This document shows, in pieces, positions 1-11,332 of a DNA stretch of 64,000 nucleotides; within the stretch, counting starts at the first letter, position 1, and each line of letters opens with the position of its first letter. The DNA is from Anthostomella pinea (taxonomy: Eukaryota > Ascomycota > Sordariomycetes > Xylariales > Xylariaceae): NCBI GenBank assembly GCA_963556695.1, contig CAUWAG010000018.1, positions 3,968,001 to 4,032,000 on the forward strand, in the 5' to 3' direction. The notes under the pieces were generated by a model. The model was not told the origin of the DNA, did no database searches, and saw only the letters and a program-made list of their open reading frames with translations. The position numbers and the translations under genes were made by a program.

Positions 1-881
1 GGATTGTCGAGAATGTCTCCCCCACCAGCTTCAAGCCATCGTGGACTTGAGCCTCGGTATTGACCTCGATGAGCTTATGCAGCACCGCCAGACTTGTCTC
101 GATAGCCAGCACAGACTGGAGGTTGGCCACCTGCGAATTCTCGGCGTCCAACAACTGCAGCGACTGGAGATGCCTCGTGACCGCCGCAAAGAGGGAGACA
201 ACACGTTGGCCATCTCCGCCATAGATGATGTTGTAAATTGTCATGACGCGGCCGTTCATGATGACAGAAGCGAGGACGTTCTTGTGACTAATGGCCTGGA
301 AGAATGGTAGAATCTGAGCGTCGAAGATATGGGCAGTTTGTGCTTCATTCAGCCCTTCGAAGCCTTGATCGACAACCTCTGTGAGCCGCTGTGAGCCGCC
401 TTCGCTGGCTAGTAGCGAGATGACTTCTTGCATGAGTCCAGCTTCGCCGCTAACGAGCGCGAGCGCCTGCTTGCAGAAGTTGGACATTGCCGGACCACCC
501 AGTGGGCGCGTCTTCCCACGAGAAGCATCCGGAATGGGAATGTTGTAGCGCCATTGCTTAAATTGAGCTTCTGTCGTAGCAGTCGAGACGGAGCCAGACG
601 CACCGGCAGAGGTACCGCCAGGGACACTGGCGCCCGATGTGGCTTTTAGAAGGTCAATGTCCTCCTTGGCGTGAGAGAACTTGCAATCTTTGCCTCGGTT
701 ACATTTGTTTTTCGCGAAATGCGCACAGGCTTTGCGCTTAAAGTTTGGGTCGAGCTTGTGTGCGTACCTGCAGGCCTCGCCTCTCGTACAGGCGCCGACC
801 TGGAAGGCGTGACAGAACCTGTCACTGATTAGTACAGAAGGCTTTCCGAGCAGCAAGGCGAACCTACTTCTGGTCCACCAT
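1..881 (-). CDS. NFX1-type helicase, N-terminal part (partial)
   Basis: The gene runs off the left edge of the window, so only its first ~275 residues are seen. Exon 1 (881-868) encodes MVDQ; a 48-bp intron (867-820, GTAGGT...GACAG) follows, then exon 2 continues to base 1. Two CCCH zinc fingers open the protein, both with the spacing C-x7-C-x5-C-x3-H, at about residues 7-25 and 36-54. A helical region with no recognisable motif follows. This layout matches the N-terminus of fungal ZNFX1/NFX1-type finger and helicase proteins, relatives of fission yeast Hrr1, which act in RNA-directed silencing complexes. The helicase part itself lies outside the window, so the assignment rests on the fingers and the following leader and could be another CCCH protein. 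Confidence 0.6.
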
Positions 882-1280
882 GTTAGACCGGTGTTGTCGT
901 GCTCAAGGCAAGTTGAAGGTGTTTGGGAGTGCGGAGTGTATGTATGCTGTAAGTACGGTGGATCTTTGCGGATAGCAAGGCTTTGTCTGGCTAGTGAATC
1001 TGCCTGAGGCAACTCCAGATGCGCAGGAAGCCTTCAAGAGATGACTCGTATTTGCTTCCCGGCGGGACCTGACATCATATGTGCGACGGATGCAATGCAG
1101 AGGAAGATGGGAGAACGCAGCTGAAGCTCCGCGCGCGTTTGCAGCGCGCAGTCACCTATGGCACCCCATCTGCACCAGAACAACCATCAACACCAAAGCA
1201 ACTGCCGCTCCACGTGTTGTCGCGATACGATGCGGGGAACACGGAGACCGCGCGCTGCTGGACACGGCATCAAATGCATC
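882..1280. other. intergenic, no gene seen
   Basis: About 400 bases between the start of the helicase gene and the 3' end of the sugar transporter. Short open frames on the plus strand here have no protein-like composition and overlap the transporter's last exon. Confidence 0.5.
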
Positions 1281-3276
1281 CTACTCTAAGGCGGTATCGA
1301 CACCTTGCTTCTTGCTGATATCGAACAAGCGATCCGCCACCGCGACTCCTTCTGCATATGCGTCTACCTGATACCGCTTGAACTTCCGCGTTGGCACACG
1401 AGCGATGTACATAATGTCGAGTTCTTCGAACGTTCGGCCCTTGGTCTCCGTCAGGCGGAAGCAGGCCCATCTGCAAAGTCGGTTAGTCTGCATCACCTCC
1501 AATAGGTAGCACGTCTTCGCCTACATGAAGGCAGCAGTGCAGAAGGCAAACCAGAAGAAGCCGGTCTTGCCCCGAAGGTTGAGCTCGGTCGGGTTGATGA
1601 GGTACGGCTGGACGACGTTGGCGAGTGTGCTGGCGATGTAGTAGGTATTGCGACCGAGCACGATGGTCTTCGACCTCAATCGTGTAGATGAAACTTCGGG
1701 CGGGATAGCCCATCCGATCGGACCGATGCTGAGAGAGAAGGTGAACTGCGCATGCGTTAATGTTCCGCGGCACCTGCTACAGGTTGATGATTCGAATCAC
1801 GTACCAACCAAAGCAAGCAAAGTGCTGACTGCGCCTGAACAGCGGCGGCACTGTGCGCATAATCGAGGCAGCCGATAATGAAGAGATATATCGACATCAG
1901 CCCAATGCCAGTACAGTAAAGCCAGCGGCGTCCAAAGCATTTCATCAAGAACCATGACAGGATGGTACCAACAAAGGCTATTGCTGTGCCGCCGAGGTTG
2001 AGCTTGTAAGTGTTACTCGAACTCAGCCCGGCTTGCTCAAAGAAATACGTTGCCGAGTATGCGAACTGGCTGTACATCGTCAGATGGAAGGATGATAGGT
2101 ACCAAAGTTCAGCTCACCTCCTCGCAAGGACCTGGCCAGCGAAAGCCATGCAAGCAATTTCGGTCCGTCGCAAGTTGGTTCCCTTGCAGCAATCGAGGTA
2201 CGACGTCCCAACCTCGACCTCCTTCTCGATCTCATTGGTGTGTATCATCATGGCTATAGCCTGGCGAGCATTGTCCCTCTGCTCGTCGACCGTCAATCTC
2301 TTCATCATGCGCTCGGCTTCCTCGTGCTTGCCAGCGCGAACCAACCACCAGGGTGATTCTGGCATGAACCAGCCAGCCACGAAGAGAAGGGGCGGCCAGA
2401 TCCACTACAGAGCAAACGGTATCTTATATGACCATAAGTCGGTCCGGTCGAGGAAAGATTTCAACACTCCTGCGCCAACAAACTGACCGATTGCAAAGCA
2501 CATATTGGTGTAGGACGTCAGGTATCCACGGAGCGCCAGTGGCATTTCTTCTGACGCGTAAGCTGGACCTATCGTGGCAAATATACCCCATGGTATTCTG
2601 GAGTGAGGTTGCAGAGTCAGCTCGCCGTAACAATAAAGGCCAAGGTCAGAGCTCACCCGCAGAGCGCCTGGCCCAGAACTTGGAGGCCTACGTTTTCGCC
2701 AAAGACAGAGATTGGAATGAACGCCGTCATTAGAATCGTGCCTCCCATGAAGACGTAGCGGAACCCAAACCGCTTCAGAAGCCAGCCATTACAGAGGGCT
2801 CCGACGAACTGGCGGCGTCAGTTCAACATACTCGACTATCCCACTCGAAGGCGTGCATACCGCCCCTGCTGTCGCGCCACCACCCAGCGCGGACTGCCAT
2901 TTACCCAAGATCTGGTAGCCGTCTTTGTACGGTTGCCCAAACTGCTTCTTGAACGCTGGATAGGCGTAGAGCTGGTAAGCATCAGCGATTGTGCTCACAG
3001 CTGCATCTTGTGAAGGCAGTCACGCTCCGTCTGTACTCACATTACCAATCAGATTCGTGTCATAGCCTTCCATGATGATGGACATAGATATTGTCAGTGA
3101 CCAAGCTACCGCTGGCCAATACAGCCTAATCGCTTCCTTTACCGTCATCGTATGCTCGGTAGCACTTGCTTGTTGAGCATCCTGGTGTACCCATCCCATT
3201 CGGAAGGTACGCCGTTGGTGCTTGCTGGGACATGCTCAATGAGCTCTGCGCTTTGTACGTCCGCTTTCTCCGCCAT
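1281..3276 (-). pseudogene. MFS sugar (alpha-glucoside/maltose-type) transporter, disrupted
   Basis: This is a sugar:H+ symporter-like MFS protein of about 525 residues. Exons on the minus strand are 3199-3041 (or from 3276), 2971-2861, 2808-2657, 2597-2118, 2069-1805, 1745-1525 and 1470-1281, all with good splice sites and matching phases. Family landmarks are MEGYDTNLIGN after the first helix, PESPWWLVRAGK in the central loop and FFRLTETKGRTFEELD-like residues at the end. Two lesions are visible. First, an in-frame TAG at 2407-2405 (codon ~205) replaces the Gln expected in the conserved IPFAL-Q-WIWP stretch. Second, the ATG at 3276 opens a family-like N-terminus (MAEKADVQ...) that leaves frame near 3165-3180, where the AQQASATEHTMT segment begins. 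A later in-frame ATG at 3199 could rescue the start but not the TAG. It is divergent from the GH36 alpha-galactosidase, which suggests galactoside uptake. Read-through or a sequencing error remain possible. Confidence 0.75.
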
Positions 3277-4341
3277 GGCTGTGGCAGATATCAGAGAGAT
3301 ATGAGAGAAACAGGTCGCTTTCTCAGTTCAGTAACGGAGGAGAGATCAGTCAATATAGAGTCTGCTAGGATCCAAGGCCTGCCCAGTTGTACCCATTGGC
3401 TGCCTGTTGGGTTTCTTTCGCATGGCTGCAAAAGGATCACTCGGATGCCAGCCACAATGTGCTATGATTCGGCGGAATGGCGCCATGCCCGTGGGCTACC
3501 AAAGGCTTCTCGCTTTTCGGGGCTCGCGTTGAACGACAGTGCCTCACGTCGCTCGAGGGATTCATGGTAGTAGCGGATCATCGGATGCATATCTTCCGGT
3601 ATGCGTTCCCCAGGTATGCCCCAGACTTGCGGGGTGCATATGCGGAGAGCGGAGATGCGGCTTCGATAGGCTCAGCACGAAGCTCAGACACCAGTGCCCG
3701 TGCTCAAGGGCATCGTGAGCTACTAGCTGGCCGCATATTGTTCCTGGCCTCACTCACACGACCAGGGTGCCGAGCAAGTCCTCCCAGGTGAGTGAGGAAA
3801 TAGGTGATAGGTGTTGGAGGAGTTGCGGACAAGCCCCAACAGCACGAGGTTATTGAAAGCAGAGCCACTCCCTTCGCTTGGTAATGTATAGTTGGTCCGT
3901 GCCAACTATCACGTCGTGTAGAATTGTGGAGTGGTTGGTAGTCTGACTTTGCTGAGGTAAGCACGAGGTATATGTGGAGAGCCCGTTTACCCCTAAACAG
4001 GTGCGGAGTCAGAGGCTCCGCACCTGGAGGAGGTTAGGTTTTCCCGCCACGAACCCAGGAGCTCCAAAGCCGCTCGACTCTCGGCTAACTTGACCATCTC
4101 CAATGGCAATGCAGGAGCATACTCATCCCGCGAATGGTAGGGACCGGCCGCCAAATGGAGTGGACATCCAAGAAAGATCGTAGTTGACAGCATGCATGCG
4201 GTTGTGTCATCGTATCATCTCGTTCCTCGCCCCTCAACTACCGGCAAAACGATTCCCGTGTTTATAAGGTTGCCGGCTCTGCAAACGATGGAAACCTAGG
4301 AGACACGGTGCTCGCGCTCATCTCGTTGCCACGATACTATC
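3277..4341. other. divergent promoter between transporter and alpha-galactosidase
   Basis: About 1.06 kb between two divergent starts. Open frames inside it have no coding look. It holds a strong palindrome, described separately at 3998-4026. Confidence 0.6.
3998..4026. promoter_or_regulatory. Gal4-like palindrome CGG-N11-CCG
   Basis: Perfect 11-bp inverted repeat, CAGGTGCGGAG (3998-4008) and CTCCGCACCTG (4016-4026), around a 7-base spacer. Within it the 17-mer CGGAGTCAGAGGCTCCG (4004-4020) has the CGG-N11-CCG geometry bound by Gal4-type Zn2Cys6 dimers. It lies about 320 bp before the alpha-galactosidase ATG and about 720 bp before the transporter ATG. Binding is inferred; which factor would use it in this fungus is unknown. 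Confidence 0.55.
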
Positions 4342-6582
4342 ATGGACACTCCCAAAACTATTACGCTGCAAAACCACACGATCGCTGTTGTGATCTGTAC
4401 TCCGGACGACTCATATCCATACCTGCGGTCTCTTGATCCTGTCGGGCACACTCAAAATGGCAGCGAGGGCGATAACATCCCACTCCCAAAGACCAAGTTT
4501 CTGCCTCTCGTCAATGTTAGGCTGACAGGCGAGGGAAATAATGGTTGGAAAGGGCAGAAGAGCCTTGTGGGTAGCTACATATCGGAAAGGTTCAGGTACA
4601 AGTCTCATAAGACGTATATCACTTCGGACGATTCGGAAACGCTTGACTTGGAAATGAGAGATGAGAAAACGGGCATCACGGTCACCAGCCATCTGACCAT
4701 CTTTGAAGGCTTGCCAATGCTGCGAGCCACCGCGACGGTTCTCAACGACTCGGATCGTAATGTCGTGCTCACACAACTGACCTCTGTTGTCGTGAGTCAA
4801 GTGAACTCGACTCCCCGCTGGTGGGAAGACTGCCAACTATCTACCGCAACCAGCACATGGTTCCGAGAAGCACAATGGCAGCAGCGTACTCTGCCCGACA
4901 TTGGCTTAGATTCTATCGGTATCCACGAGTTGCCCGAGCACCACCCCTGCTCGCAGGCTTACTATAGCCTGTCGAATACGGGCACTTTCTCGACACAAGG
5001 CCACCTGCCGATGGGATTGTTGACCTCCAAGAACGATGCATGGATCTGGCAAGTGGAGAACAACGGATCATGGCGTTGGGACCTAGGCGACTTCGAAAAC
5101 GGTGTCTACGTCGCTGTATCGGGTCCAGAGGCTAGCCACGACTGGCGACAGAGATTGGCACCCGGTGAATCGTTCACCTCGTGCCCGGCAGCTGTTGGGC
5201 ACGTTAGGGGTGATCAGGAAACAGCATTTGCGGCATTGACACAGTATCGCCGCCGCATCCGCCGGCATCATAAAGACTTTGATGACATGCCAACCATCTT
5301 CAACGATTACATGAACTGCTTAATGGGCGACCCGACGACGGAAAAGATCCTCAGTCTAGCTGACCCGGTCGCTAAATCCGGAGCGCAATACTTCGTCATC
5401 GATTGTGGTTGGTACGCAGATGATATGGGCTGGTGGTACGACGTGGGCGATTGGCAGCCGTCGAAGAAGCGCTTTCCAGGTGTAGACGGCTTCAAGAATC
5501 TCCTGCGGAAGCTTGCGGACATGGGTTTGAAGCCCGGGCTGTGGATTGAGCCTGAAGTCGTTGGTTACAAGAGTGCAGTCGCTCACGAGCTACCCAACGA
5601 AGCGTTCTTTCAGCGCGATGGCGAGCGGGTTCTGGAGAGAGGCCGATATCAGCTCGACTATCGGCATCCAGCTGTCATTGAGCGAATGGACAAGATAATC
5701 GACCAGCTTGTGCTTGGATACGGGGCCCGATACTTCAAGTTCGATTACAACATCGAAGTCTCGCAGGGTACTGATGTGAACTGCTCGAGTGCTGGTGTTG
5801 GTCTGCTAGGTCACAATCGCGCCTATCTCAAATGGGTGTCGGGACTCTTGGACCGTCATCCCGGCCTGGCAAGTCGCCCGTCTCGCATCTAGAGTGTCAT
5901 TATCTAATCGATGTCTTAGGTCATCGAGAACTGCTCGAGCGGAGCCCAGCGCATGGACTATGCCATGTTATCCGTCCACACCCTTCAGTCTACGAGCGAC
6001 CAGCAAGATCCTGTACGATATGCCGCCATCGCGGCTGCAATCCCGACAGCGGTGACGCCCGAGCAAGGCGCTACGTGGGCGTATCCGCAGGGCGACTGGT
6101 CGGACGAGATCAACGCCATGACCGTAGTCAACAGCCTCCTCGGCCGCATCCACCTTTCAGGACGACTGGATCAGATGAGTGAGAAACAACTCGAGATCGT
6201 ATATGAAGGTATGCGCGTATATCAGGACATCAGACACGATCTCCCCGAATGCACACCTTTTTGGCCGCTGGGCCTGCCGAAGTGGCATGACGACTGGGTT
6301 AGCCTTGGCATGATGACCGCGGATCGCAAAAAGGCCTACGTGTCTGTTTGGAGACGTGGAGGCGACGAGGTGTCATGCAATCTGTCCATTCGTGCCTTTG
6401 AAGACTTGTCTCAGATGGAGGTCAAGCTGCTCTACCCTGCAGCTTTCGAAGGACAAGGGTCCTGGTCACAGTCCGGCCTCCAGGTGACATTACCAAAGAC
6501 ACAATGTGCAAGACTCTTCCAGGTGGCAGCGAAAACGTCGGTAGTAAATGAGAAAGGAGCAACGAGTAGGGGGTATCCTTGA
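4342..6582 (+). CDS. Alpha-galactosidase, GH36 family, intracellular
   Basis: Hydrolyses terminal alpha-1,6-galactose from melibiose- and raffinose-type sugars. Exon 1 is 4342-5868 and exon 2 is 5920-6582; the 51-bp intron begins GCAAGT and ends TCTTAG, so it is a GC-AG intron. The product is 729 residues, normal for GH36. Family signatures are GWWYDVGDWQPSKKRFP followed by GLKPGLWIEPE, the nucleophile motif YFKFDYN (Asp468) and the acid/base motif ENCSSGAQRMD (Asp522, just after the intron). The N-terminus (MDTPKTITLQNH) has no signal peptide, so the enzyme probably acts in the cytosol on imported sugar. That fits the divergent, now damaged, sugar transporter next door. The gene itself is intact. 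Confidence 0.93.
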
Positions 6583-7296
6583 TAAAGCCATCCGCTCTTC
6601 AAGGTGGCCATTGTAGTGTAGACTGGGTCATCGCGTAAAAAAGATACTCATATACTATACCGGCTTCTTCAAGGGTTGGAAACAGTTATAGGCCACTGCT
6701 CGTTTACAACCTTTCGTTCAGGTGTCATTCATGCGAGTAAGAGAACGAGCGCGAGAACGAGCGCGAGAAGCGGTGGCAACAACCGGAGTCTACACCCCCA
6801 AGTCAAGGCTGCGCCGCGGCCCTACGCAGGCTTCCGGGCTTAGGTGCGCCCAGGAGGAATTAAGATGCGTTCCTGCCGTAGTCAGGAGCCAGCCGGCCAA
6901 CGCTGCTTTTCGTGTAACCTTGCGCCTGTCCCCCTTACTTCTCCATGTGGTAAGAGCCAATGGCGGGTACTCCCAGCTGGCTGGCACCGAAAACCAACAA
7001 CCAACAAGCAAGCGAGTAGCGATACTCCTTAAATATAAATAGTTGTAGCTTGGACAGAAGGGAGGCACCTTTCGCTCTCCCACCTCACATATTTTTGCCG
7101 GTTGATACTAGGTCTCTACTTCGCCTTTGGACATCCATGCCAGTGACTTGAACCCTTGCCACGTCCCCCTGCCCGCTTTTCTCTTCACGCTGGCACTTCC
7201 GACAGCGTCCGATTGGGGATTCTGACGTCCGTTCGAGTTCTACCACTCCATACTCATCCTTCCCGTCTCAATCGCTTCTTTCGGCGTGCGGTCAGT
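6583..7296. other. intergenic
   Basis: No gene seen. A short purine-rich repeat of GAGCGCGAGAAC type lies near 6745-6770. Small open frames on both strands here look random. Confidence 0.5.
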
Positions 7297-8367
7297 ATGA
7301 CGAAGCCGACTGGAGTGCTCATGGTCGGCAGCGTCCCCGGAGCCTCGCCACAGGAGGTCTTCACGCGCCTAGCTACCGCGCTTCCCGGCCGCCTGGAAGC
7401 TATACCGGATGGCGAGACCGGTGAAAGATGGAATTACATTGGATGGCAGCTGCAACGCTTTCCTCGCGTAGCCCGGCGAAACGAACTCGGAGGGATCCCG
7501 CTGTCTGAATCTGGATCTGGACTACCGACCTTCACGCTTGCGGACATCGAGCCAACGGCTTACGACGAGGTGGCATTGTCGTCTTACACCGAGTTCAAAC
7601 GACTTCGTCAAGAACATATCATTCCGGAGAATGTTCGTTTCCAGATCGGCTTGCCCTCGCCATACAGTGTCGTGGTCGGGCATGTGAAAACGGAGCTGGC
7701 CAATGCGATCGAGCCGCTGTACGAACAACGTCTCGCGGAATCGATCGACCATATCTTCACGGCCATTCCTCACGATGATCTGGTGATTCAATGGGACCTA
7801 TGCTTCGAGATGACAGCGCTCGAGTTCGATCAAGGACGGCCTCTCGACAAGCGGCACCAAGCCTATTTCCCATCACCCAGCGGTCTGCTCCAGGGCCTCG
7901 TGGACCGCGTCGTACGGCTCTGTGACCGGATTCCCGAAGACGTCAAACTCGCCTTCCACCTCTGCTACGGCGATCTCAACCACCAGCACTTCATCGAACC
8001 CCACGACGCATTGCTGCTGGTGAAGCTCGCCAACGCCCTGCTCGCCCGCGAAACCCTCGGCCCGCGGACCGAATGGATTCACCTGCCCGTGCCAAAAGAG
8101 CGGACGGATCCGGGGTACTTCGCACCCCTGGCCGGCCTCAAGCTGGATAGTTCCGCCTCGAAACCACCTCGTATATATCTTGGGGTGGTGCATGCCAACG
8201 ACGAAGCCGGGACGAAGAAACGTATCGACACTGCACAGGCTAGTGTCCCGTTTCCCTTCGGCGTGGCTACAGAATGCGGTTTGGGCCGGACTCCGCCTGA
8301 GGAGATCGACAGTATCTTACGGATCTGTAAGAAGGTCACTGCAGAGCCCGTGCGAGAAAATCTATGA
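7297..8367 (+). CDS. MetE/UROD-fold protein, function unknown
   Basis: Single-exon gene, 356 residues from MTKPTGVLMVGSVPGAS. The open frame extends 47 codons further upstream (ATG at 7156), but that extension is low in protein-like features, so the ATG at 7297 is chosen. The N-terminal VGSVPG...EVF, the loop IPDGETGERWNYIGWQ and the barrel-like alternation resemble the cobalamin-independent methionine synthase / uroporphyrinogen decarboxylase TIM-barrel superfamily. The protein is much shorter than true MetE and no MetE zinc-site pattern was identified, so methionine synthesis should not be assumed. No signal peptide or membrane segment is visible. The neighbours give no pathway context. Confidence 0.7.
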   Translation: MTKPTGVLMVGSVPGASPQEVFTRLATALPGRLEAIPDGETGERWNYIGWQLQRFPRVARRNELGGIPLSESGSGLPTFTLADIEPTAYDEVALSSYTEFKRLRQEHIIPENVRFQIGLPSPYSVVVGHVKTELANAIEPLYEQRLAESIDHIFTAIPHDDLVIQWDLCFEMTALEFDQGRPLDKRHQAYFPSPSGLLQGLVDRVVRLCDRIPEDVKLAFHLCYGDLNHQHFIEPHDALLLVKLANALLARETLGPRTEWIHLPVPKERTDPGYFAPLAGLKLDSSASKPPRIYLGVVHANDEAGTKKRIDTAQASVPFPFGVATECGLGRTPPEEIDSILRICKKVTAEPVRENL

Positions 8368-8799
8368 GCACATGGGGCAGGTTGATTGATGATTTAGGCA
8401 ACTGGCCCATTCCATCAGCTCCGAAGCTTTCGCAATGGGCTGATATAGTCCTGTCCAATTGTTATGGTATAGAAACCTTAAACTAGGCTCCATAGTGTAG
8501 CAAAACATGAGCTTCGCAGATATCGAAATTTCATTGCGCTTTCCCTCCAGTCAAGCGGATCAAGTAATTCAGTTGTAGGGGCTATGTCCTGGGCGAAGGA
8601 GACGCATTTGAACGAATCGACGGGGGGTTGCTTAGCAGGATCCATCCTGTTTTTGCAGGAAGCTGTAACGTGCCCTCGCGTACCCAACGCTCAGTGCTTT
8701 TGTTACCCTGGTCACCCATACCCAGTCATGCAACCAACATACATGCTGATGACTCCCCGCTATGCCTCTCGTGGACTACGGCCATGTGACGAGCCGTAG
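8368..8799. other. intergenic between convergent genes
   Basis: About 430 bases between the 3' ends of the MetE-fold gene and med18. No gene seen. Confidence 0.5.
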
Positions 8800-9644
8800 T
8801 TACTTCGGGATACCACGCCCCGGAACTATCGGCGGCGGTGCGATGCGCGTGTCGAAGACGCGGCGGTCGACCACCTTGAAGTCGAACATCCTGTCCAGCT
8901 CGGCCTTGACAGCCATAAGCTCCTCGGTGGCCTTCTTGACATTGTCGGGCTGCGAGTCGTCGGGCACGTTGAGCTTGACGTTGAGAACCCACTTCTGCGC
9001 CGGGTCGACGGGGCGCAGGTCCGCCCACGCCGGGAGCACCGTCACGGCGCGACCCGGCGAGTCGGGCAGGTGGTAGTACCGGCTGAAGACAAACTCAACG
9101 TTTCCCCGCACGAAGGAATAGCTTTCCTGCACGAGTTCGTTCTGGTATCTAGTAATGAGGCGACCACGGTCAGCTCGATGGCCAGCACTTTGATTGGTGG
9201 GTCAAGGGAGCACTACTTGTAGTTGTTATCCGTCAGGGCCACCTGCAGGTTGCTCTGTTCCGGTATCTCGAGTTTCTTCCTCGAGATGACGGGGGTGTCC
9301 CGCCAGGGGTCCGGCAGGTCGGTCCACCGCAGGGTGCCGGGTAGCGTGTTGAACTCCATGGCGGTGCCCTTGCCGAAGTCGGCGTCGGGCGAGACCGGAT
9401 ACGCGGCCTGGACGACGTACGACGAGCGGCTCAGGTGCTTCGCAAGCTCCTGCCATAGCGCGCGCAAGTGCGTCATCTGGAATGCACGCGGGTTCGGCAG
9501 GCCCTTCGGTTGTGGCAGACCGGCGAAGAAGAGGATCCGGTAGACGGACCGCCGCGCCGTCATCCACGTGAGGCCCTGCAGTATCGCGCAGGCCATGTCG
9601 AAGTCGTCGGCCTTGACCGCGGCTGTGATGAATAGCTCGTGCAT
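8800..9644 (-). CDS. med18: Mediator complex subunit 18 (Med18/Srb5)
   Basis: Head-module subunit of Mediator, acting in RNA polymerase II transcription in the nucleus. Exon 1 is 9644-9217 and exon 2 is 9148-8800, with a 68-bp intron (GTAGTG...CTAG); the joined frame gives about 258 residues. Fungal Med18 landmarks are the start MHELF, then GLTWMTARR, FAGLPQPKGLPN, the central PGTLRWTDLPDP, and after the intron YSFVRGNVEFVFSRYY and WADLRPVDPAQKWVL. The C-terminal helix ends in FDFKVVDRRVFDTR. The ATG at 9644 is the conserved start; an open frame just upstream (9856-9647) has no ATG and is treated as leader. Confidence 0.9.
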
Positions 9645-11332
9645 TTTTAAAGGTGCACCGTGGTGATGTCGGTGACGGTATTTGGACGTAGAGTGAAAGT
9701 GTCTGGAAGGCGCTGACCGAGGCTCTCAAGGGACTCGTAGCCTTGACTGTGCAGTGCAAGCAGCTCGCCGCGGAGGTCTTCGTCAACCTGGCTCACGATA
9801 ACAGACAGTCTGGATTCTGAAATGTTTTCGAATGACGGTTGATTTACATCGGTCAAGTACCTGTCAGTTTTCTCTGGATCGCAGAGTTGTTACAATGGCC
9901 GTGCCCGATGAATGAATGAACGAAGATGAAGTTGAATAAGGTTGACATCGGCCCCACCACAAGACATTCCTAACCTTAGGCCGTAAGGTGGCTCCACTAC
10001 GACCCGCGCTCTCGGTAACCCAGTGTGGAGCCGGGCCCCGGTCCCTGAAACCCCCCTGCTCTCAGTGCACCGATGTCAGCCCCAGGGGGTCCGCGAGCGC
10101 CAACATTCAGGGCTTTCTTGGCGGCCACAGACGCCGGGTCAGAACTCCGTGCAAGGGTGGAGGGGAGGAAGGGAAAGCAGACAAGATAGGTCATTTTCAA
10201 GTCGCGTTGGTATAGATTCAAATTGCTCAAATACCGGTAGACTCGCTATGCCCACGTCCTATTTACCCACCTGAGATACAATTGGCAAAAGAATACGTCT
10301 AAAAATGTAGCAAGGCAGGAGGTTCTAACTTATGCCAACTCATCACCACATTGACAGGTAATAGTACAGCACGGATTTTCTGCTGTAAAGCTCGTGACTG
10401 ATATCCGTGTCGTTTGCGTCTAGTGGTGGTTATATAGGACTTCGGTGACTACCTACTGTAGTGGAACATGTAGAAGGGGTAACAGTAAGTACCTAGGCAG
10501 TCAACCAAGGGTGTTGTTATACAAGAAGGCACTTCAAGATCCGTGCTGGCCATTCCGAGTATGCCTTCTTGGCAATGCTCAAGACGGAATCACAAAGCGG
10601 ATGTTGTTCTGTTTCGCAAACACGAGCGCTGCTGTGACATTCTCGACCTGTGTTGCGTCTACAGTATACTGTGTAGGCATTATAATTGCCTACCTAATGC
10701 TGCAAGGCTCCCTGCTCGGGCAAAGAGATCACCTGCTTTGATCGGTGAAATACTGCGTCATTAAAAACGACGTTGAATCCAGCTCGCGAAGTAGTGTAAG
10801 CACCAGGAAGGGGTACGTGAATGGTCGATAGAGCCTACTAGATCTTCACATCATCCCAGTTTGCGAGCATTTCGGCACAATTCGACTCGTCGTATGGCGG
10901 ATATGCACCGATGTCAGCCCTAGGGCTATGTAGAGGCTAGGGTAGGGGGTCTTACTCAGCGTGCTTCCGGGTGGTCGAAGAAACAAGTAATGAAGCAGCC
11001 AGCTCTTATGCGACTAGGTTCATCTATATAAGCTGCTGCTCATTAATTGGTCGCTCTCCATGCATTGTATGCACTCCATGCTCCGAGCGGGGCACTCGAA
11101 GGAGCACCTCCTACACGTGTGTGTTGCTGGACCCGTGTAAAGCCATCATATCGAGCTTCCTGGAAGTTGGAGAAATGATAGATCACAATAACTCAGTTAA
11201 TGGTAGTCGACAGTGTGCTACTTGGTCCGCTCCGCCGACTGTATTGGCAAGGGTCGCTGAAAATATCTGGCTTAATTAAGGTATATGCCCACCCCCTATC
11301 CTCATACGCATCCATTCTCTATCTCCAACGAG
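9645..11332. other. long intergenic region, no gene supported
   Basis: About 1.7 kb. Open frames here are short and overlap on both strands. The word TGCACCGATGTCAGCCC occurs twice, near 10064 and 10903, each followed by a C/G-rich run; its meaning is unclear. Confidence 0.45.

Noticed and set aside
3166..3570. 134-codon plus-strand frame
   Set aside because: It overlaps the transporter's N-terminal exon on the other strand and the shared promoter; its composition is not protein-like.
9647..9856. 69-codon minus frame just upstream of med18
   Set aside because: It has no ATG (opens with TTG) and lies in the expected leader; Med18 orthologues start at MHELF.
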